From: Martinezella lusitana
Lineage (GTDB): Bacteria > Pseudomonadota > Alphaproteobacteria > Rhizobiales > Rhizobiaceae
Assembly (NCBI RefSeq): GCF_900094565.1
Contig: NZ_FMAF01000005.1
Span: forward strand, 124,001-188,000
Length of the DNA: 64,000 nucleotides
Direction of reading: 5' to 3'
Shown here: positions 8,847 through 18,210 of the stretch, one piece after another
Layout: each line of letters starts with the position of its first letter
Numbering within the stretch: position 1 is the stretch's first letter
The notes under the pieces: model-generated
What the model saw: only the letters and a program-made list of their open reading frames with translations
What the model was told of the DNA's origin: nothing
Database searches by the model: none
Translations under genes and position numbers: made by a program

Positions 8847-9425
8847 ATGGGTGACAGAATTTCATCGAAGGGAGTTGACGACTTCGAGGAGATGTCGGGC
8901 GATGCCGTCGAGCTCATCGAGATCTCGGGCGTCGTCAAGTGGTTCGATGTCGCCAAGGGGTTCGGTTTTATAGTGCCTGACAATGGCATGCAGGATGTGC
9001 TGCTGCACGTGACGTGCCTGCGGCGGGACGGTTATCAGACGATTCTCGAAGGAACACGCATCGTCGCGTTGATCCAGCGCAGGGAGCGGGGCTATCAGGC
9101 CTTCAAGATCCTCTCCATGGATCAATCGACTGCCGTGCATCCCTCGCAGATGCCGCCGGTGCGCACGCATGTGCAGGTAACGGCGACCAGTGGCCTGGAA
9201 CGCGCCTTGGTCAAGTGGTTCAACCGCACTAAGGGCTTCGGCTTCCTGACGCGCGGCGAGGGCACCGAGGATATCTTCGTGCACATGGAGACGCTGCGTC
9301 GGTTCGGCCTGGCGGAGCTGCGGCCAGGGCAGGTGGTGCTTGTCCGCTTCGGACCCGGCGAGAAGGGTCTGATGGCGGCGGAAATTCACCCGGACGCACC
9401 GAGCCCGGCAACGCGGCCGCACTAA
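8847..9425 (+). CDS. Protein with two cold-shock domains
   Basis: The 192 residues hold two cold-shock (CSD) domains. The first has [13 protein letters not shown] (about residue 30), the second [13 protein letters not shown], each with an RNP-1-like core and the second with an RNP-2-like D-I-F-V-H. Such proteins bind single-stranded RNA or DNA and act as RNA chaperones; double-domain versions are common in rhizobia. ATG 8847 has GAGGG about ten bases upstream; a GTG at 8820 and ATG 8892 are in frame. The stop is one base before the next ATG, so it is cotranscribed with the DUF192 gene. Confidence 0.88.
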   Translation: MGDRISSKGVDDFEEMSGDAVELIEISGVVKWFDVAKGFGFIVPDNGMQDVLLHVTCLRRDGYQTILEGTRIVALIQRRERGYQAFKILSMDQSTAVHPSQMPPVRTHVQVTATSGLERALVKWFNRTKGFGFLTRGEGTEDIFVHMETLRRFGLAELRPGQVVLVRFGPGEKGLMAAEIHPDAPSPATRPH

Positions 9426-9426
9426 T

Positions 9427-9939
9427 ATGACCGGAGATTTGTTTCTCAGAGTTTTGAAAAGCGCCGTCGTGGCGCTTTTTCTCGTTGGAGCTGCCGCTCC
9501 TTCCTCCTCCGCAGCGCAGACGACAAGCCAGCAGTCGATGGCATTCGATTCGGAGCCGCTGACGATCACATCGGCTGGTGGCAAGACGCATAAGCTCACC
9601 GTGGAACTGGCCCTGACGCCGCCGCAGCTGGAATTCGGACTCATGTATCGTGACAGGATGCCCGCCGATCACGGCATGCTGTTCGATTTCGGCACGTCGC
9701 GGCCCGTCATGATGTGGATGAAGAACACCAAGCTGGCGCTGGACATGCTTTTCCTGGACAAGACCGGCGTCGTTACCCACATTCAGGAGGACGCCGTGCC
9801 TTATTCCGAGGCGATCATCGATTCCAATGGGCCGGTTGCCTACGTCATCGAGCTGAATGGTGGAATTGTCAAAAAGCTCGGCCTTGCCGTCGGCGACAAG
9901 GCGACGAGTGCCACCATTTCGGCAAAACTGAACAAATAG
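9427..9939 (+). CDS. DUF192-family secreted protein
   Basis: This 170-residue protein has an N-terminal signal peptide (hydrophobic helix, then A-A-P-S-S-S-A-A-Q) followed by a DUF192 (COG1430) domain: L-M-Y-R-D-R-M-P, M-L-F-D-F, M-W-M-K-N-T, L-D-M-L-F-L-D and P-V-A-Y-V-I-E-L-N-G-G. The family has no settled activity. The mature domain should be periplasmic. It starts one base after the cold-shock stop codon, so translation of the two is probably linked. Confidence 0.87.
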   Translation: MTGDLFLRVLKSAVVALFLVGAAAPSSSAAQTTSQQSMAFDSEPLTITSAGGKTHKLTVELALTPPQLEFGLMYRDRMPADHGMLFDFGTSRPVMMWMKNTKLALDMLFLDKTGVVTHIQEDAVPYSEAIIDSNGPVAYVIELNGGIVKKLGLAVGDKATSATISAKLNK

Positions 9940-10092
9940 GTTTTCACCAGGAAGAACTGCCCGGCACGATTTTAGCTGTTGCAGCGTGCAGACGAACCGT
10001 GTATCTCCGCACTCGTTCCGCTGGACGAGTGTCAGGCGGTGCAACGTGATCCCTGCGGAAACGCAATATTCCAAGGGATCATGCTTGAGGTA

Positions 10093-10169
<77 letters not shown>

Positions 10170-10307
10170 CTTTAAAATCCCCATCTATATCGATGAATTC
10201 GCGCTGATACCGGCCGCCTTTTCGCTTGAAAACAAAGGGATTCGCGGCTAAGCAAAGGTCGTGTTCGCTAGATCTTTAAAGATCGAGCCAAGGCAAGAGA
10301 AGCAAAG

Positions 10308-10328
10308 AAGCGGGTTGCTCCCGCTTTA
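10308..10328 (+). other. Short hairpin upstream of the NDUFS4-like gene
   Basis: AAGCGGG (10308-10314) and CCCGCTT (10320-10326) form a stem with a five-base loop followed by TATT. It ends about 20 bases before the start codon and could be a leftover tRNA-Pro terminator, a leader hairpin or an attenuator. Confidence 0.4.
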
Positions 10329-10346
10329 TTCGGAGGCGCTGCAGCA

Positions 10347-10652
10347 ATGCCTGCCAAGATTTATCGTCCCGCAAAGACCGCCATGCAGTCCGGCAAGGCC
10401 AAGACCAATGTTTGGGTTCTCGAATTCGATCAGGAGATCCCGCGCAAGATCGATCCGATCATGGGTTACACGTCTTCGGCCGACACGCGCCAGCAGCTCA
10501 AGCTGACCTTCGATACGCAGGAGTTGGCCGAGGCCTATGCCCAGCGCGAAGGCATAGAATACCGCGTCATCGCCCCCAAGGATCCCACGCGCCAGACAGT
10601 TTCCTATTCCGATAATTTCCGTTATTCGCGCATCCAGCCCTGGACACACTGA
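10347..10652 (+). CDS. NDUFS4-like NADH dehydrogenase accessory subunit
   Basis: The 101 residues match the 'ETC complex I subunit conserved region' family (mitochondrial NDUFS4/AQDQ type): M-P-A-K-I-Y-R-P-A-K at the start, W-V-L-E-F, M-G-Y-T-S-S-A-D-T and a C-terminal N-F-R-Y-S-R-I-Q-P-W-T-H. In alphaproteobacteria this supernumerary subunit sits on the peripheral arm of complex I, encoded away from the nuo operon as here. CGGAGG lies upstream of ATG 10347. It is monocistronic between two tRNA genes. Confidence 0.9.
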   Translation: MPAKIYRPAKTAMQSGKAKTNVWVLEFDQEIPRKIDPIMGYTSSADTRQQLKLTFDTQELAEAYAQREGIEYRVIAPKDPTRQTVSYSDNFRYSRIQPWTH

Positions 10653-10666
10653 AACAGGCGCTTATT

Positions 10667-10700
10667 GAAACCGCTGCCCATTGAGTTTGACGGCGGTTTC
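10667..10700 (+). terminator. Possible terminator after the NDUFS4-like gene
   Basis: GAAACCGC (10667-10674) pairs perfectly with GCGGTTTC (10693-10700), extended inward by about two weaker pairs. No T-run follows, so it is only a weak terminator candidate, 15 bases after the stop codon. Confidence 0.4.
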
Positions 10701-10743
10701 AGGCATGTGTTGGCGGCCGCGAACAACTTGCGGCTCGGCTTAA

Positions 10744-10820
<77 letters not shown>

Positions 10821-10865
10821 ATCCTTTCCGATTTTTTTCAGGACGCCTTTCACGCTGCGCTACCC

Positions 10866-11027
10866 TCATTTCGTCGCCGCCAGCCACCCGCCGGCATCTC
10901 TCGGCCTCGTCGCGTCGACTGCCATCTGGAAGAGGTCGTAGCCGGTCATTACTCCGGCCAGTTTGATGACGACGATGGCCGCGCTCAATAGCGCGAGCCC
11001 ACCGACGATTTTGTCGCTTTTCTTCAC
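10866..11027 (-). CDS. 53-residue small membrane protein
   Basis: A GTG at 11027 opens a 53-codon frame with AGGGGA about eight bases upstream. The protein starts VKKSDK, has one hydrophobic helix (about residues 8-26: I-V-G-G-L-A-L-L-S-A-A-I-V-V-I) and a polar tail ending A-A-T-K. It looks like a single-pass inner-membrane protein with N-terminal lysines in the cytoplasm. I do not recognise a family. It lies between tRNA-Arg and the LysE exporter and does not overlap either. Confidence 0.6.
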   Translation of the reverse strand: MKKSDKIVGGLALLSAAIVVIKLAGVMTGYDLFQMAVDATRPRDAGGWLAATK

Positions 11028-11117
11028 GGCCCGCTTCCCCTGACGCCTCGTGAATGCCGCGTGTTTCGCGGTGGTAGGCAGTATATCGCGTTCTGCGTGA
11101 AGCGCTACTCGGCTTGT

Positions 11118-11726
11118 TCAAGTCGCCAGTCGCCCGGCGGCGATCAGCAGAAGGCCGCCGGCGATGCCTTCGCTCCATCTTCGACCGCGATCGGTGAAGC
11201 TTCCCTGGGAGCCAACGGCCGCAATGGCGAAGCTGAGGAGCGCATAGAAGACCCCGCACAGCCCGATGAAGATTGCGGATAGGAGGCTCGCCTGCAGGGC
11301 GATGCTCCCATCGTGCTTTATGAACTGCGGCAGGATGGCGAAATAGATCATCATGCCCTTGGGATTGAGAATAGCTGTCAGGAGGCCGCGCCGAAACGAG
11401 TTCGTTGCCGCAGCCGACGGCTGCGCGGCTTTCCCGTCTTTGAGCGAGGATGCGATCAGTCGAGACGCAAGGTAAGCCAGATATGCGATGCCGAGCCAAC
11501 GCAGGAGCATGAACAGGGCGGGTGAGGTGGCGATGATGGCGGCCACGCCGAGGGCTGCAAGCGTCGAATGGACGACATAGCCGATGCAGATGCCGGCCGT
11601 CGAGCGCAGTCCGGCCACGGCGCCGCCGGACATGGCCTGCGATGCCACGAACAGCATGTCCGGCCCCGGTGTGCAGATGAGGGGCAGGACAGTGCCCGCG
11701 AAGAGAAGAAGCTCGATGTTTTCCAT
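11118..11726 (-). CDS. LysE/RhtB-family amino-acid exporter
   Basis: The 202 residues form the usual six-helix LysE/RhtB inner-membrane exporter. The N-terminal motif P-L-I-C-T-P-G-P-D-M-L-F and the central L-L-T-A-I-L-N-P-K-G are family hallmarks. These proteins export amino acids such as lysine, threonine or homoserine lactone; the substrate cannot be read here. I start at ATG 11726 (M-E-N-I-E), with AGG upstream; ATG 11756 would add ten residues unlike the family. The divergent Lrp gene at 11837 is the likely regulator. Confidence 0.87.
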   Translation of the reverse strand: MENIELLLFAGTVLPLICTPGPDMLFVASQAMSGGAVAGLRSTAGICIGYVVHSTLAALGVAAIIATSPALFMLLRWLGIAYLAYLASRLIASSLKDGKAAQPSAAATNSFRRGLLTAILNPKGMMIYFAILPQFIKHDGSIALQASLLSAIFIGLCGVFYALLSFAIAAVGSQGSFTDRGRRWSEGIAGGLLLIAAGRLAT

Positions 11727-11836
11727 GAATGGCAGCCTAAAGGCCTGGCGAGGCAATCGGCTTGCGAAGATGTCAATTCTGATCGATTAATTGGCATTAA
11801 AATCCATGATTGCGTTCTTGTTGATAGAGGATGCCA

Positions 11837-12298
11837 ATGCGGCTGGACGAGATCGATAAGCGTATTTTGCGCGCTCTGCAGCGCGACGGGCGAATTCAGA
11901 ATGTGGAACTGGCGAGGGAGGTGGGGTTGTCTCCATCGCCCTGTCTACGGCGGGTGAAGCTTCTCGAGGATGCCGGCATGATCGACCGCTATGTGGCCGT
12001 CCTCAATCCGGCCAAGGTCGGGCTGCCGCTATCCATGTTTGCCCGCGTCTGGCTGACGGCCCAGGATGCAGAAACGATCGATCGCTTCATAGCGGCAATG
12101 AAGAAGCTGCCTGAGGTGATGGAGTGCTACATCATGCTTGGCGAAAGCGATGCGCTGTTGCGCGTCGCCGTATCCGATCTCGACGACTACAGACAGTTCC
12201 AGTCCACGCATCTGACGAAGGTCAACGGCATCCAGAACGTCAAGACCGATGTGCCGAGCCAGATCGTCAAGCAGACCTACGCCTTGCCCTTGCGCTGA
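11837..12298 (+). CDS. Lrp/AsnC-family transcriptional regulator
   Basis: The 153 residues have an N-terminal winged helix-turn-helix (L-A-R-E-V-G-L-S-P-S-P-C-L-R-R-V) and a C-terminal RAM ligand-binding domain. Lrp/AsnC proteins sense amino acids and often control an adjacent divergent LysE exporter, the arrangement seen here with a 110-base shared intergenic region. AGAGG is six bases before ATG 11837 but abuts ATG 11831, so I choose 11837. The ligand is unknown. Confidence 0.9.
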   Translation: MRLDEIDKRILRALQRDGRIQNVELAREVGLSPSPCLRRVKLLEDAGMIDRYVAVLNPAKVGLPLSMFARVWLTAQDAETIDRFIAAMKKLPEVMECYIMLGESDALLRVAVSDLDDYRQFQSTHLTKVNGIQNVKTDVPSQIVKQTYALPLR

Positions 12299-12334
12299 TC
12301 GCTTTGGCTCCGCTGGTGCGGAGTATCGACGAAA

Positions 12335-12365
12335 AACCCGCCGGCTACATCGCAGCCGGCGGGTT
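12335..12365. terminator. Bidirectional intrinsic terminator
   Basis: AACCCGCCGGCT (12335-12346) and AGCCGGCGGGTT (12354-12365) form a perfect 12-bp stem with a seven-base loop. It lies between the convergent Lrp gene and aapP and can serve both; the A-run on the left gives a T-run for the minus strand. Confidence 0.8.
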
Positions 12366-12392
12366 CCTTATTGTCCTATAATTTGCGCGAAC

Positions 12393-13166
12393 TCAGTGCA
12401 GGATCTGGCTGAGGAAGAGCTTGGTGCGCTCATGCTGCGGATTGTCGAAGAATTCCTTCGGCGAATTCTGCTCGACGATCTGACCCTGGTCCATGAAGAT
12501 GACGCGGTTGGCGACCTGGCGGGCAAAGCCCATTTCATGGGTGACGCACAGCATGGTCATGCCTTCCTCGGCAAGACCCACCATGGTGTCGAGCACTTCC
12601 TTGATCATTTCCGGATCGAGCGCCGAGGTCGGCTCGTCGAACAGCATGATCTTCGGGTTCATGCAGAGCGAACGGGCAATCGCCACGCGCTGCTGCTGGC
12701 CGCCCGAAAGCTGGCCGGGATATTTCTTCGCCTGCTCCGGGATCTTGACGCGGGTGAGAAAGTGCATGGCGATTTCTTCCGCCTGCTTCTTCGGCATCTT
12801 GCGCACCCAGATCGGCGCCAGCGTGCAGTTCTCCAGGATCGTCAGGTGCGGGAAGAGATTGAAGTGCTGGAACACCATGCCGACTTCGCGGCGGACTTCA
12901 TCAATCTTCTTCAGATCGTTGGTGAGTTCCACGCCGTCAACGACGATGCTGCCCTTCTGGTGTTCTTCGAGGCGGTTGATGCAGCGAATCATCGTCGATT
13001 TGCCGGAGCCGGACGGACCGGCGATGACGATGCGCTCGCCGCGCATGACCTTGAGGTTGATGTCGCGCAGCACGTGGAAATCGCCGTACCACTTGTTCAT
13101 GTTGATCATTTCAACCGCGACTTCCGTCTCGGAAATGGTCAGTTTTTTCGGTTGGGCGTCAGCCAT
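12393..13166 (-). CDS. aapP: General L-amino-acid ABC transporter ATPase
   Basis: AapP is the ATPase of the Aap importer of rhizobia. The 257 residues contain Walker [10 protein letters not shown] (50-58), a Q-loop (F-Q-H-F-N), signature LSGGQQQR (153-160), Walker B LFDEPT (175-180) and the switch histidine in C-V-T-H-E. AGGGAAG precedes ATG 13166. It is the last gene of aapJQMP, 18 bases after aapM. Confidence 0.95.
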   Translation of the reverse strand: MADAQPKKLTISETEVAVEMINMNKWYGDFHVLRDINLKVMRGERIVIAGPSGSGKSTMIRCINRLEEHQKGSIVVDGVELTNDLKKIDEVRREVGMVFQHFNLFPHLTILENCTLAPIWVRKMPKKQAEEIAMHFLTRVKIPEQAKKYPGQLSGGQQQRVAIARSLCMNPKIMLFDEPTSALDPEMIKEVLDTMVGLAEEGMTMLCVTHEMGFARQVANRVIFMDQGQIVEQNSPKEFFDNPQHERTKLFLSQILH

Positions 13167-13184
13167 ATTATCTTCCCTCAGTTC

Positions 13185-14339
13185 TTATCGTTTGTGGCCA
13201 GTGTCGAGGTGGCGTTCCATGAAACCTGAATAGCGCGACATGCCGAAGCAGAAAAGCCAGAACATGAAGCCGGCGAAGACCAGGCCTGTCATCGGGATGA
13301 CCGGGCTTGCCCAGTTCGCATCGGAGAAGTTCTGACGGACGATGCCGAGCAGGTCGAACATATTGATGATCGAGATCAGCGAGGTGTCCTTGAACATGCC
13401 GATGAAGGTGTTGACGATGCCGGGGATGACCAGCTTGATCGCCTGTGGCAGAACGATCAGCCGCATCTTCTGCCAATAGCCAAGGCCAAGCGAATCGGCA
13501 CCTTCGAACTGGCCTTTCGGAACTGCCTGCAGGCCGCCGCGGATGACTTCGGCCATGTAAGCCGAGGTGAAGATCGAGACGCCGATCACGGCGCGCAGCA
13601 GCTTATCGATCGTCCAGCCCTGCGGCAGGAAGAGCGGCAGCATGACACTGGCCATGAACAGCACCGTGATTAGCGGAATGCCACGAATGACCTCGATGAA
13701 GAGGACGCACAGCATGCGGATGATGGGCATTTGGGAGCGGCGCCCCAGCGCGAGTACGATGCCGAACGGAACGGATACCGCGATCGCAACGAAAGAGACG
13801 ATTAGCGTCACCATCAGGCCGCCCCATCTCGTGGTTTCCACGACATCGAGGCCGAACCCGCCGTAAAGCAGGATAAACGATGCGATCGGGAGCACGATGA
13901 ACGCCAGGAGGACATTCAGCCCTTTTCTCGGAACCGATGGTATCAGCAATGGTGTAATGGTGAGGACGCTTAGAATGGCGACGAGTATTGGCCGCCAGCG
14001 TTCTTCCGGCGGATAGAGGCCGAACATGAAGATGCTGAATTTCGCGCGGACGAAAGCCCAGCATGCGCCGCTCCAGCCATCGGGCTGCATGCCACCCTGT
14101 ACCGTCGTTGCACAGAAGGTGCGGTCGGAGCCGGTCCAGACGGCCTGGACGAACAGCCAGTTGATGATATGCGGTATTGCCCAGACCAGGAAGGCGATGG
14201 CGAGGATCGTCAACACCACGTCTTTCGGTGTTGCCAGCAGGTTCTTTTTGATCCAATGCCCGACGCCCTTTTCGTTCGCCGGAGCCTGCTGCGGCGGAAG
14301 GAGGGTCTTGCTGACAAAGCTATGGTTTGTATCCAGCAT
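13185..14339 (-). CDS. aapM: General L-amino-acid ABC transporter permease AapM
   Basis: The 384-residue inner-membrane permease is larger than typical His/Glu/Gln permeases because of an extra N-terminal part, as in the Aap/Bzt family. The HAAT permease region has the EAA-type loop near [14 protein letters not shown], then I-V-L-P-Q-A-I. It forms a heterodimeric channel with AapQ. The start is one base after the aapQ stop, so the two are translationally coupled. Confidence 0.95.
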   Translation of the reverse strand: MLDTNHSFVSKTLLPPQQAPANEKGVGHWIKKNLLATPKDVVLTILAIAFLVWAIPHIINWLFVQAVWTGSDRTFCATTVQGGMQPDGWSGACWAFVRAKFSIFMFGLYPPEERWRPILVAILSVLTITPLLIPSVPRKGLNVLLAFIVLPIASFILLYGGFGLDVVETTRWGGLMVTLIVSFVAIAVSVPFGIVLALGRRSQMPIIRMLCVLFIEVIRGIPLITVLFMASVMLPLFLPQGWTIDKLLRAVIGVSIFTSAYMAEVIRGGLQAVPKGQFEGADSLGLGYWQKMRLIVLPQAIKLVIPGIVNTFIGMFKDTSLISIINMFDLLGIVRQNFSDANWASPVIPMTGLVFAGFMFWLFCFGMSRYSGFMERHLDTGHKR

Positions 14340-14340
14340 C

Positions 14341-15531
14341 TTATCTCTCCACCAAAGCCATCTTGGCGTTGAACCAGTTCATGAACAGCGAGGTGACGAT
14401 GCTCAGTGTGAGGTAGACGATCATCCAGATGATGACGACCTCGATTGCACGGCCCGACTGATTGAGAATGACGCCGCCGACGGCAACGAGATCGGCATAG
14501 CCGATGGCGATCGCAAGCGACGAGTTCTTCGTCAGGTTCAGATATTGGCTGGTCAATGGTGGAATGATGATGCGCAGCGCCTGCGGAATGACGACAAGCC
14601 TGGTGATGGCGGAAGAACGCAAACCGAGTGCGGCGGCTGCTTCCGATTGTCCTTTCGCCACGCCACGAATGCCACCGCGCACGATTTCGGCAATAAAGGA
14701 GGCAGTGTAGAAGGACAGCGCAAGGAATAGGGAAATGAATTCCGGTCCGACAACCAAGCCGCCCGTCAGATTGAACTTTCCGGCAACGGGGTAATCGAAG
14801 GAGAGTGGTCTGCCGGAGGCGAGGAAGGCCAGAAGCGGTAAGCCGACGATCAGGGCGATCGACACCCAGATGGTGTGGAACTGCTGGCCGGTGGCTGCCT
14901 GGCGTCTGTGCGCCCAGCGCGCCAGGAAGAAGACGGCGACGATGGCGATGACGATAGCCGCGCCGACCCCCCACATTCCAGCGCCGAAGATTGGGCTCGG
15001 AAAGGCCAGGCCGCGATTGCTGAGATAGCTGGAGAACGGCAGGTGTAGGGCATCGCGGGCCTGAGGCAGCAATACCAGAACGCCGCTATACCAGAAGAAG
15101 ATGACCAGCAACGGTGGGATGTTGCGGAAAAGCTCGACATAGGCCTGGCAAAGCTTGGCAATCAGCCAGTTCTTCGAAAGCCGTCCGATGCCGATGAGGA
15201 AACCGATGATCGTCGCGGCGATGATGCCGCATATCGAAATGAGGATCGTATTGAGCAGGCCGACAATCAGCGCTTGGGTGTTAGTGGAATCGCTCGAAAA
15301 GGGAAGCAGTGCTTGCCCGAGATTGAAACCGGCGCGTCCGGTGAGGAAGCTAAAGCCGAAGGACTGGTTCGATGCACGCAGATTATCGATGATGTTCTGG
15401 ACGATGAACCAGGCCGCCGCTACCAGAATGATAAGGGTAAGGACCTGGTAGAACAGGCCTCGCACTTTGGGGTTGTATATCGCAGATGCGAAGGAGCGTT
15501 CGCCCTCGGGCGAATTCGTGGTTATTGCCAT
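14341..15531 (-). CDS. aapQ: General L-amino-acid ABC transporter permease AapQ
   Basis: The 396-residue inner-membrane permease is the partner of AapM. It has several hydrophobic helices, the EAA-type loop ([10 protein letters not shown] then V-V-I-P-Q-A-L-R) and a long insertion typical of Aap/Bzt permeases. A GC-rich hairpin separates it from aapJ upstream, which probably lowers its expression relative to the binding protein. Confidence 0.95.
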   Translation of the reverse strand: MAITTNSPEGERSFASAIYNPKVRGLFYQVLTLIILVAAAWFIVQNIIDNLRASNQSFGFSFLTGRAGFNLGQALLPFSSDSTNTQALIVGLLNTILISICGIIAATIIGFLIGIGRLSKNWLIAKLCQAYVELFRNIPPLLVIFFWYSGVLVLLPQARDALHLPFSSYLSNRGLAFPSPIFGAGMWGVGAAIVIAIVAVFFLARWAHRRQAATGQQFHTIWVSIALIVGLPLLAFLASGRPLSFDYPVAGKFNLTGGLVVGPEFISLFLALSFYTASFIAEIVRGGIRGVAKGQSEAAAALGLRSSAITRLVVIPQALRIIIPPLTSQYLNLTKNSSLAIAIGYADLVAVGGVILNQSGRAIEVVIIWMIVYLTLSIVTSLFMNWFNAKMALVER

Positions 15532-15577
15532 GCAGAGCTTTTCCCCGGTGTGCCCGTTCGGGCTTGTTATGTTAGAT

Positions 15578-15602
15578 GAGGAAGGCGGATCCCGCCTTCC
15601 TC
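15578..15602 (-). terminator. Strong hairpin between aapJ and aapQ (partial terminator)
   Basis: GAGGAAGGCGG (15578-15588) and CCGCCTTCCTC (15592-15602) form a perfect 11-bp stem with a three-base loop, just after the aapJ stop codon. No long T-run follows, so it should stabilise the aapJ 3' end and only partly stop transcription. A smaller hairpin, GCCCG/CGGGC, lies nearer to aapQ. Confidence 0.65.
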
Positions 15603-15621
15603 GAATAATCAGGTCGCTGGC

Positions 15622-16647
15622 TTAGCGAACCGGCGGTGCGTACTGGATGCCGCCCTTGTTCCACAGAGCATTGAGGCCGCGAGCGATCTTCAGCGGGCTG
15701 CCCGCACCGATGTTCCGGTCGAAGACTTCGCCGTAATTGCCGACGCCCTTGATGATATTGTAGGCCCAGTCATTGGTCAGGCCCATATCGGTGCCGATCG
15801 TCGTACCCTTTTCAACGCCCAGGAAGCGCTGAATGTCCGGGTTCGGCGAGTTCTTCATTTCGTCGACGTTCTTCTGGGTGATGCCGAATTCTTCGGCATT
15901 GATCAGAGCATAGGCGGACCAGCTGACGATATCGAACCACTGATCGTCACCCTGGCGTACGGCCGGGCCGAGCGGCTCCTTGGAGATGATCTCAGGCAGA
16001 ACGACGTTGTCATCGGGGTTCTTCAGCGTCAGACGCAGCGAATAGAGGCCGGACTGGTCTGTGGTGTAGACGTCGCAACGACCGGAATCGTAGGCCGCGT
16101 TGACTTCTTCGAGCTTGTCGAAGACCACCGGATTGTACTGAAGATTATTCGACTTGAAGTAGTCGGCTAGGTTGAGTTCCGTCGTGGTTCCCGACTGCAC
16201 GCAGACGGCGGCGCCGGAGAGTTCCAGAGCCGACTTCACGTTCAGTTCCTTGCGGACCATGAAGCCCTGACCGTCATAGTAGGTGACTGGGCGGAAGTTG
16301 AGGCCAAGCGCCGTATCGCGGTTGAGGGTCCATGTCGTGTTACGCGACAGCAGATCGATTTCGCCAGACTGGAGAGCGGTGAAACGGTCCTTGGAGCTGA
16401 GGGCAGTGTACTTGACCTTGGTCACGTCTCCGAAGACAGCCGCGGCGACAGCCTTGCACATGTCGACGTCAAAACCGGAATAGTTGCCAGAGGCGTCGGG
16501 CTGTGAGAAGCCAAGAAGGGCAGTATTTACGCCGCATTGTACGAAGCCCTTAGCCTTCACATCGCTCAGCGTCGAAGCCGAAGCACCGGACACGGTGTAA
16601 GCCAATGCCGCTGCTCCGAGGAATGCGGACAGAGCAATCTTTTTCAT
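15622..16647 (-). CDS. aapJ: General L-amino-acid-binding periplasmic protein
   Basis: AapJ captures a wide range of L-amino acids in the periplasm for AapQMP. The 341 residues start with a Sec signal peptide (M-K-K-I-A-L-S-A-F-L-G, cleavage after A-S-A) and follow the type II periplasmic-binding fold, with G-V-N-T-A-L-L-G-F-S, G-F-D-V-D-M-C-K-A and R-N-T-T-W-T. GGTAGGGAAAG precedes ATG 16647. A TATAAA element (16671-16676 on the complement) is a plausible -10. In rhizobia the operon responds to nitrogen status; I found no obvious NtrC or sigma-54 site. Confidence 0.96.
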   Translation of the reverse strand: MKKIALSAFLGAAALAYTVSGASASTLSDVKAKGFVQCGVNTALLGFSQPDASGNYSGFDVDMCKAVAAAVFGDVTKVKYTALSSKDRFTALQSGEIDLLSRNTTWTLNRDTALGLNFRPVTYYDGQGFMVRKELNVKSALELSGAAVCVQSGTTTELNLADYFKSNNLQYNPVVFDKLEEVNAAYDSGRCDVYTTDQSGLYSLRLTLKNPDDNVVLPEIISKEPLGPAVRQGDDQWFDIVSWSAYALINAEEFGITQKNVDEMKNSPNPDIQRFLGVEKGTTIGTDMGLTNDWAYNIIKGVGNYGEVFDRNIGAGSPLKIARGLNALWNKGGIQYAPPVR

Positions 16648-17019
16648 CTTTCCCTACCTTTGTGTATTGTTTTATAGTTAAAATGTATCGCTCCCGAAGC
16701 AGGTTCCCGGAGAACCACGTTCCCTCACTCTCCCGGTGCGAGTGGTCCTATCACAGTCGTAAATGGATTTGCGGTCAAGACATTGGCCCAATTATTGCGG
16801 ATTTATTCGGCATTTTCGCCCGGGGCGTTCGAAAAATGAGCGTTTGGCGTGAAAATAAGCGGCATTTTGCCAAAAAACTACGCGAAAACGGAGGTTAATT
16901 CGCTATTTTCGTTATTTTAGCCTTCTAGTAATAAGAGGACTGAGACGGATCAGGGTTGACCCCACTGGACTTGCTCGCCACAAATCGAGGTTCCTACAGC
17001 GCCAAGGGCATATCCGGAC
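16648..17019. other. 372-base aapJ-metC divergent intergenic region
   Basis: The region is AT-richer than its surroundings and must contain both divergent promoters. Apart from the TATAAA next to aapJ I see no strong hairpin, riboswitch core or coding frame. A SAM-II-type riboswitch, common before methionine genes in alphaproteobacteria, was looked for by eye and not found. Confidence 0.5.
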
Positions 17020-18210
17020 ATGAAAGACAAAGACACATTGCTGCAGAACGCCGGCATCAATACGCGTTTATCCCACATCGGCAATTCGCCCTCCGATTTC
17101 CACGGATTCGTCAATCCGCCCGTGGTTCATGCGTCCACAGTGCTGTTTCCGAATGCACGGACCATGGAAACGCACGACCAGAAATATACCTACGGCACGC
17201 GCGGCACGCCGACGACGGATGCGCTTTGCGAGGCGATCGACGCGCTGGAGGGATCGGCGGGAACGGTCATCGTGCCGTCCGGGCTTGCGGCTGTCACCAT
17301 ACCTTTTCTTGCGTTTTTATCCGCCGGTGACCATGCGCTGGTCGTCGATTCGGTCTACGGGCCGACGCGCCACTTCTGCGATACGATGCTGAAGCGGCTC
17401 GGTGTCGAGGTTGAATACTACGATCCGCTCATCGGCGCCGGCATCGAGCAGATGATCAGGCCGAACACCAAATTGGTGCATACAGAGGCGCCGGGTTCCA
17501 ATACCTTCGAAATGCAGGATATATCAGCGATTTCGACGGCTGCTCACAGGCACGGCTGCGTCGTCACGATGGACAATACCTGGGCAACACCGCTCTATTT
17601 CAAGCCGCTTGATCACGGCGTTGACATCTCGATCCATGCGGTGACCAAGTATCCGGCCGGCCACTCCGATATTCTGATGGGGACCGTTTCCGCCAATGCG
17701 GCGCATTGGAAGCGCTTGCTGGACGCCCATGGTCAACTCGGCATCTGCGGCGCACCGGATGATGCTTACCAGGTGTTGAAGGGCTTGCGCACTATGGGTG
17801 TGCGGCTGGAGCGCCATCAGCAGAGCGCGCTTGCCATCGCCCAATGGCTGGAGGGACGGGAGGAGGTTGCGCGCGTACTGCATCCCGCGCTGCCGAGCTT
17901 CCCAGGCCATGCGATTTGGAAGCGCGACTTCAAGGGATCGAGCGGCATTTTCTCCTTCGTGCTGGCTGTCGACAGCCCTCAGAAATTCAAGGCCAAGGCG
18001 CATGCCTTCCTCGATGCGCTCCGGATTTTCGGTCTCGGCTATTCCTGGGGCGGCTTCGAAAGCCTCGCTTTGCACGTCAACCTCAACGACCGCCGCCTCG
18101 CCAAGGCGCCGACGGAGGGGCCGGTATTGCGCCTGCAGATCGGCCTGGAAGACGTGGCCGATATCAAGGCGGATATCGAAAAGGGGTTTGCGGCAGCCAA
18201 GGAGGCTTGA
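17020..18210 (+). CDS. metC: Cystathionine beta-lyase
   Basis: MetC cleaves cystathionine to homocysteine, pyruvate and ammonia, the penultimate step of transsulfuration to methionine. The 396 residues follow the Cys/Met-metabolism PLP family: Y-T-Y-G-T-R-G-T-P-T, S-G-L-A-A-V-T, and the PLP lysine K210 in H-A-V-T-K-Y-P-A-G-H-S-D. Its position upstream of and divergent from aapJ matches the arrangement I recall in Rhizobium leguminosarum. The start at ATG 17020 has only a weak AAGGG upstream. Its stop abuts the stop of the convergent monooxygenase with no gap. Confidence 0.92.
   Translation: MKDKDTLLQNAGINTRLSHIGNSPSDFHGFVNPPVVHASTVLFPNARTMETHDQKYTYGTRGTPTTDALCEAIDALEGSAGTVIVPSGLAAVTIPFLAFLSAGDHALVVDSVYGPTRHFCDTMLKRLGVEVEYYDPLIGAGIEQMIRPNTKLVHTEAPGSNTFEMQDISAISTAAHRHGCVVTMDNTWATPLYFKPLDHGVDISIHAVTKYPAGHSDILMGTVSANAAHWKRLLDAHGQLGICGAPDDAYQVLKGLRTMGVRLERHQQSALAIAQWLEGREEVARVLHPALPSFPGHAIWKRDFKGSSGIFSFVLAVDSPQKFKAKAHAFLDALRIFGLGYSWGGFESLALHVNLNDRRLAKAPTEGPVLRLQIGLEDVADIKADIEKGFAAAKEA

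Noticed and set aside
16900..17019. Possible SAM-II riboswitch before metC
   Set aside because: The conserved pseudoknot core was not found by eye; only AT-rich sequence is present.
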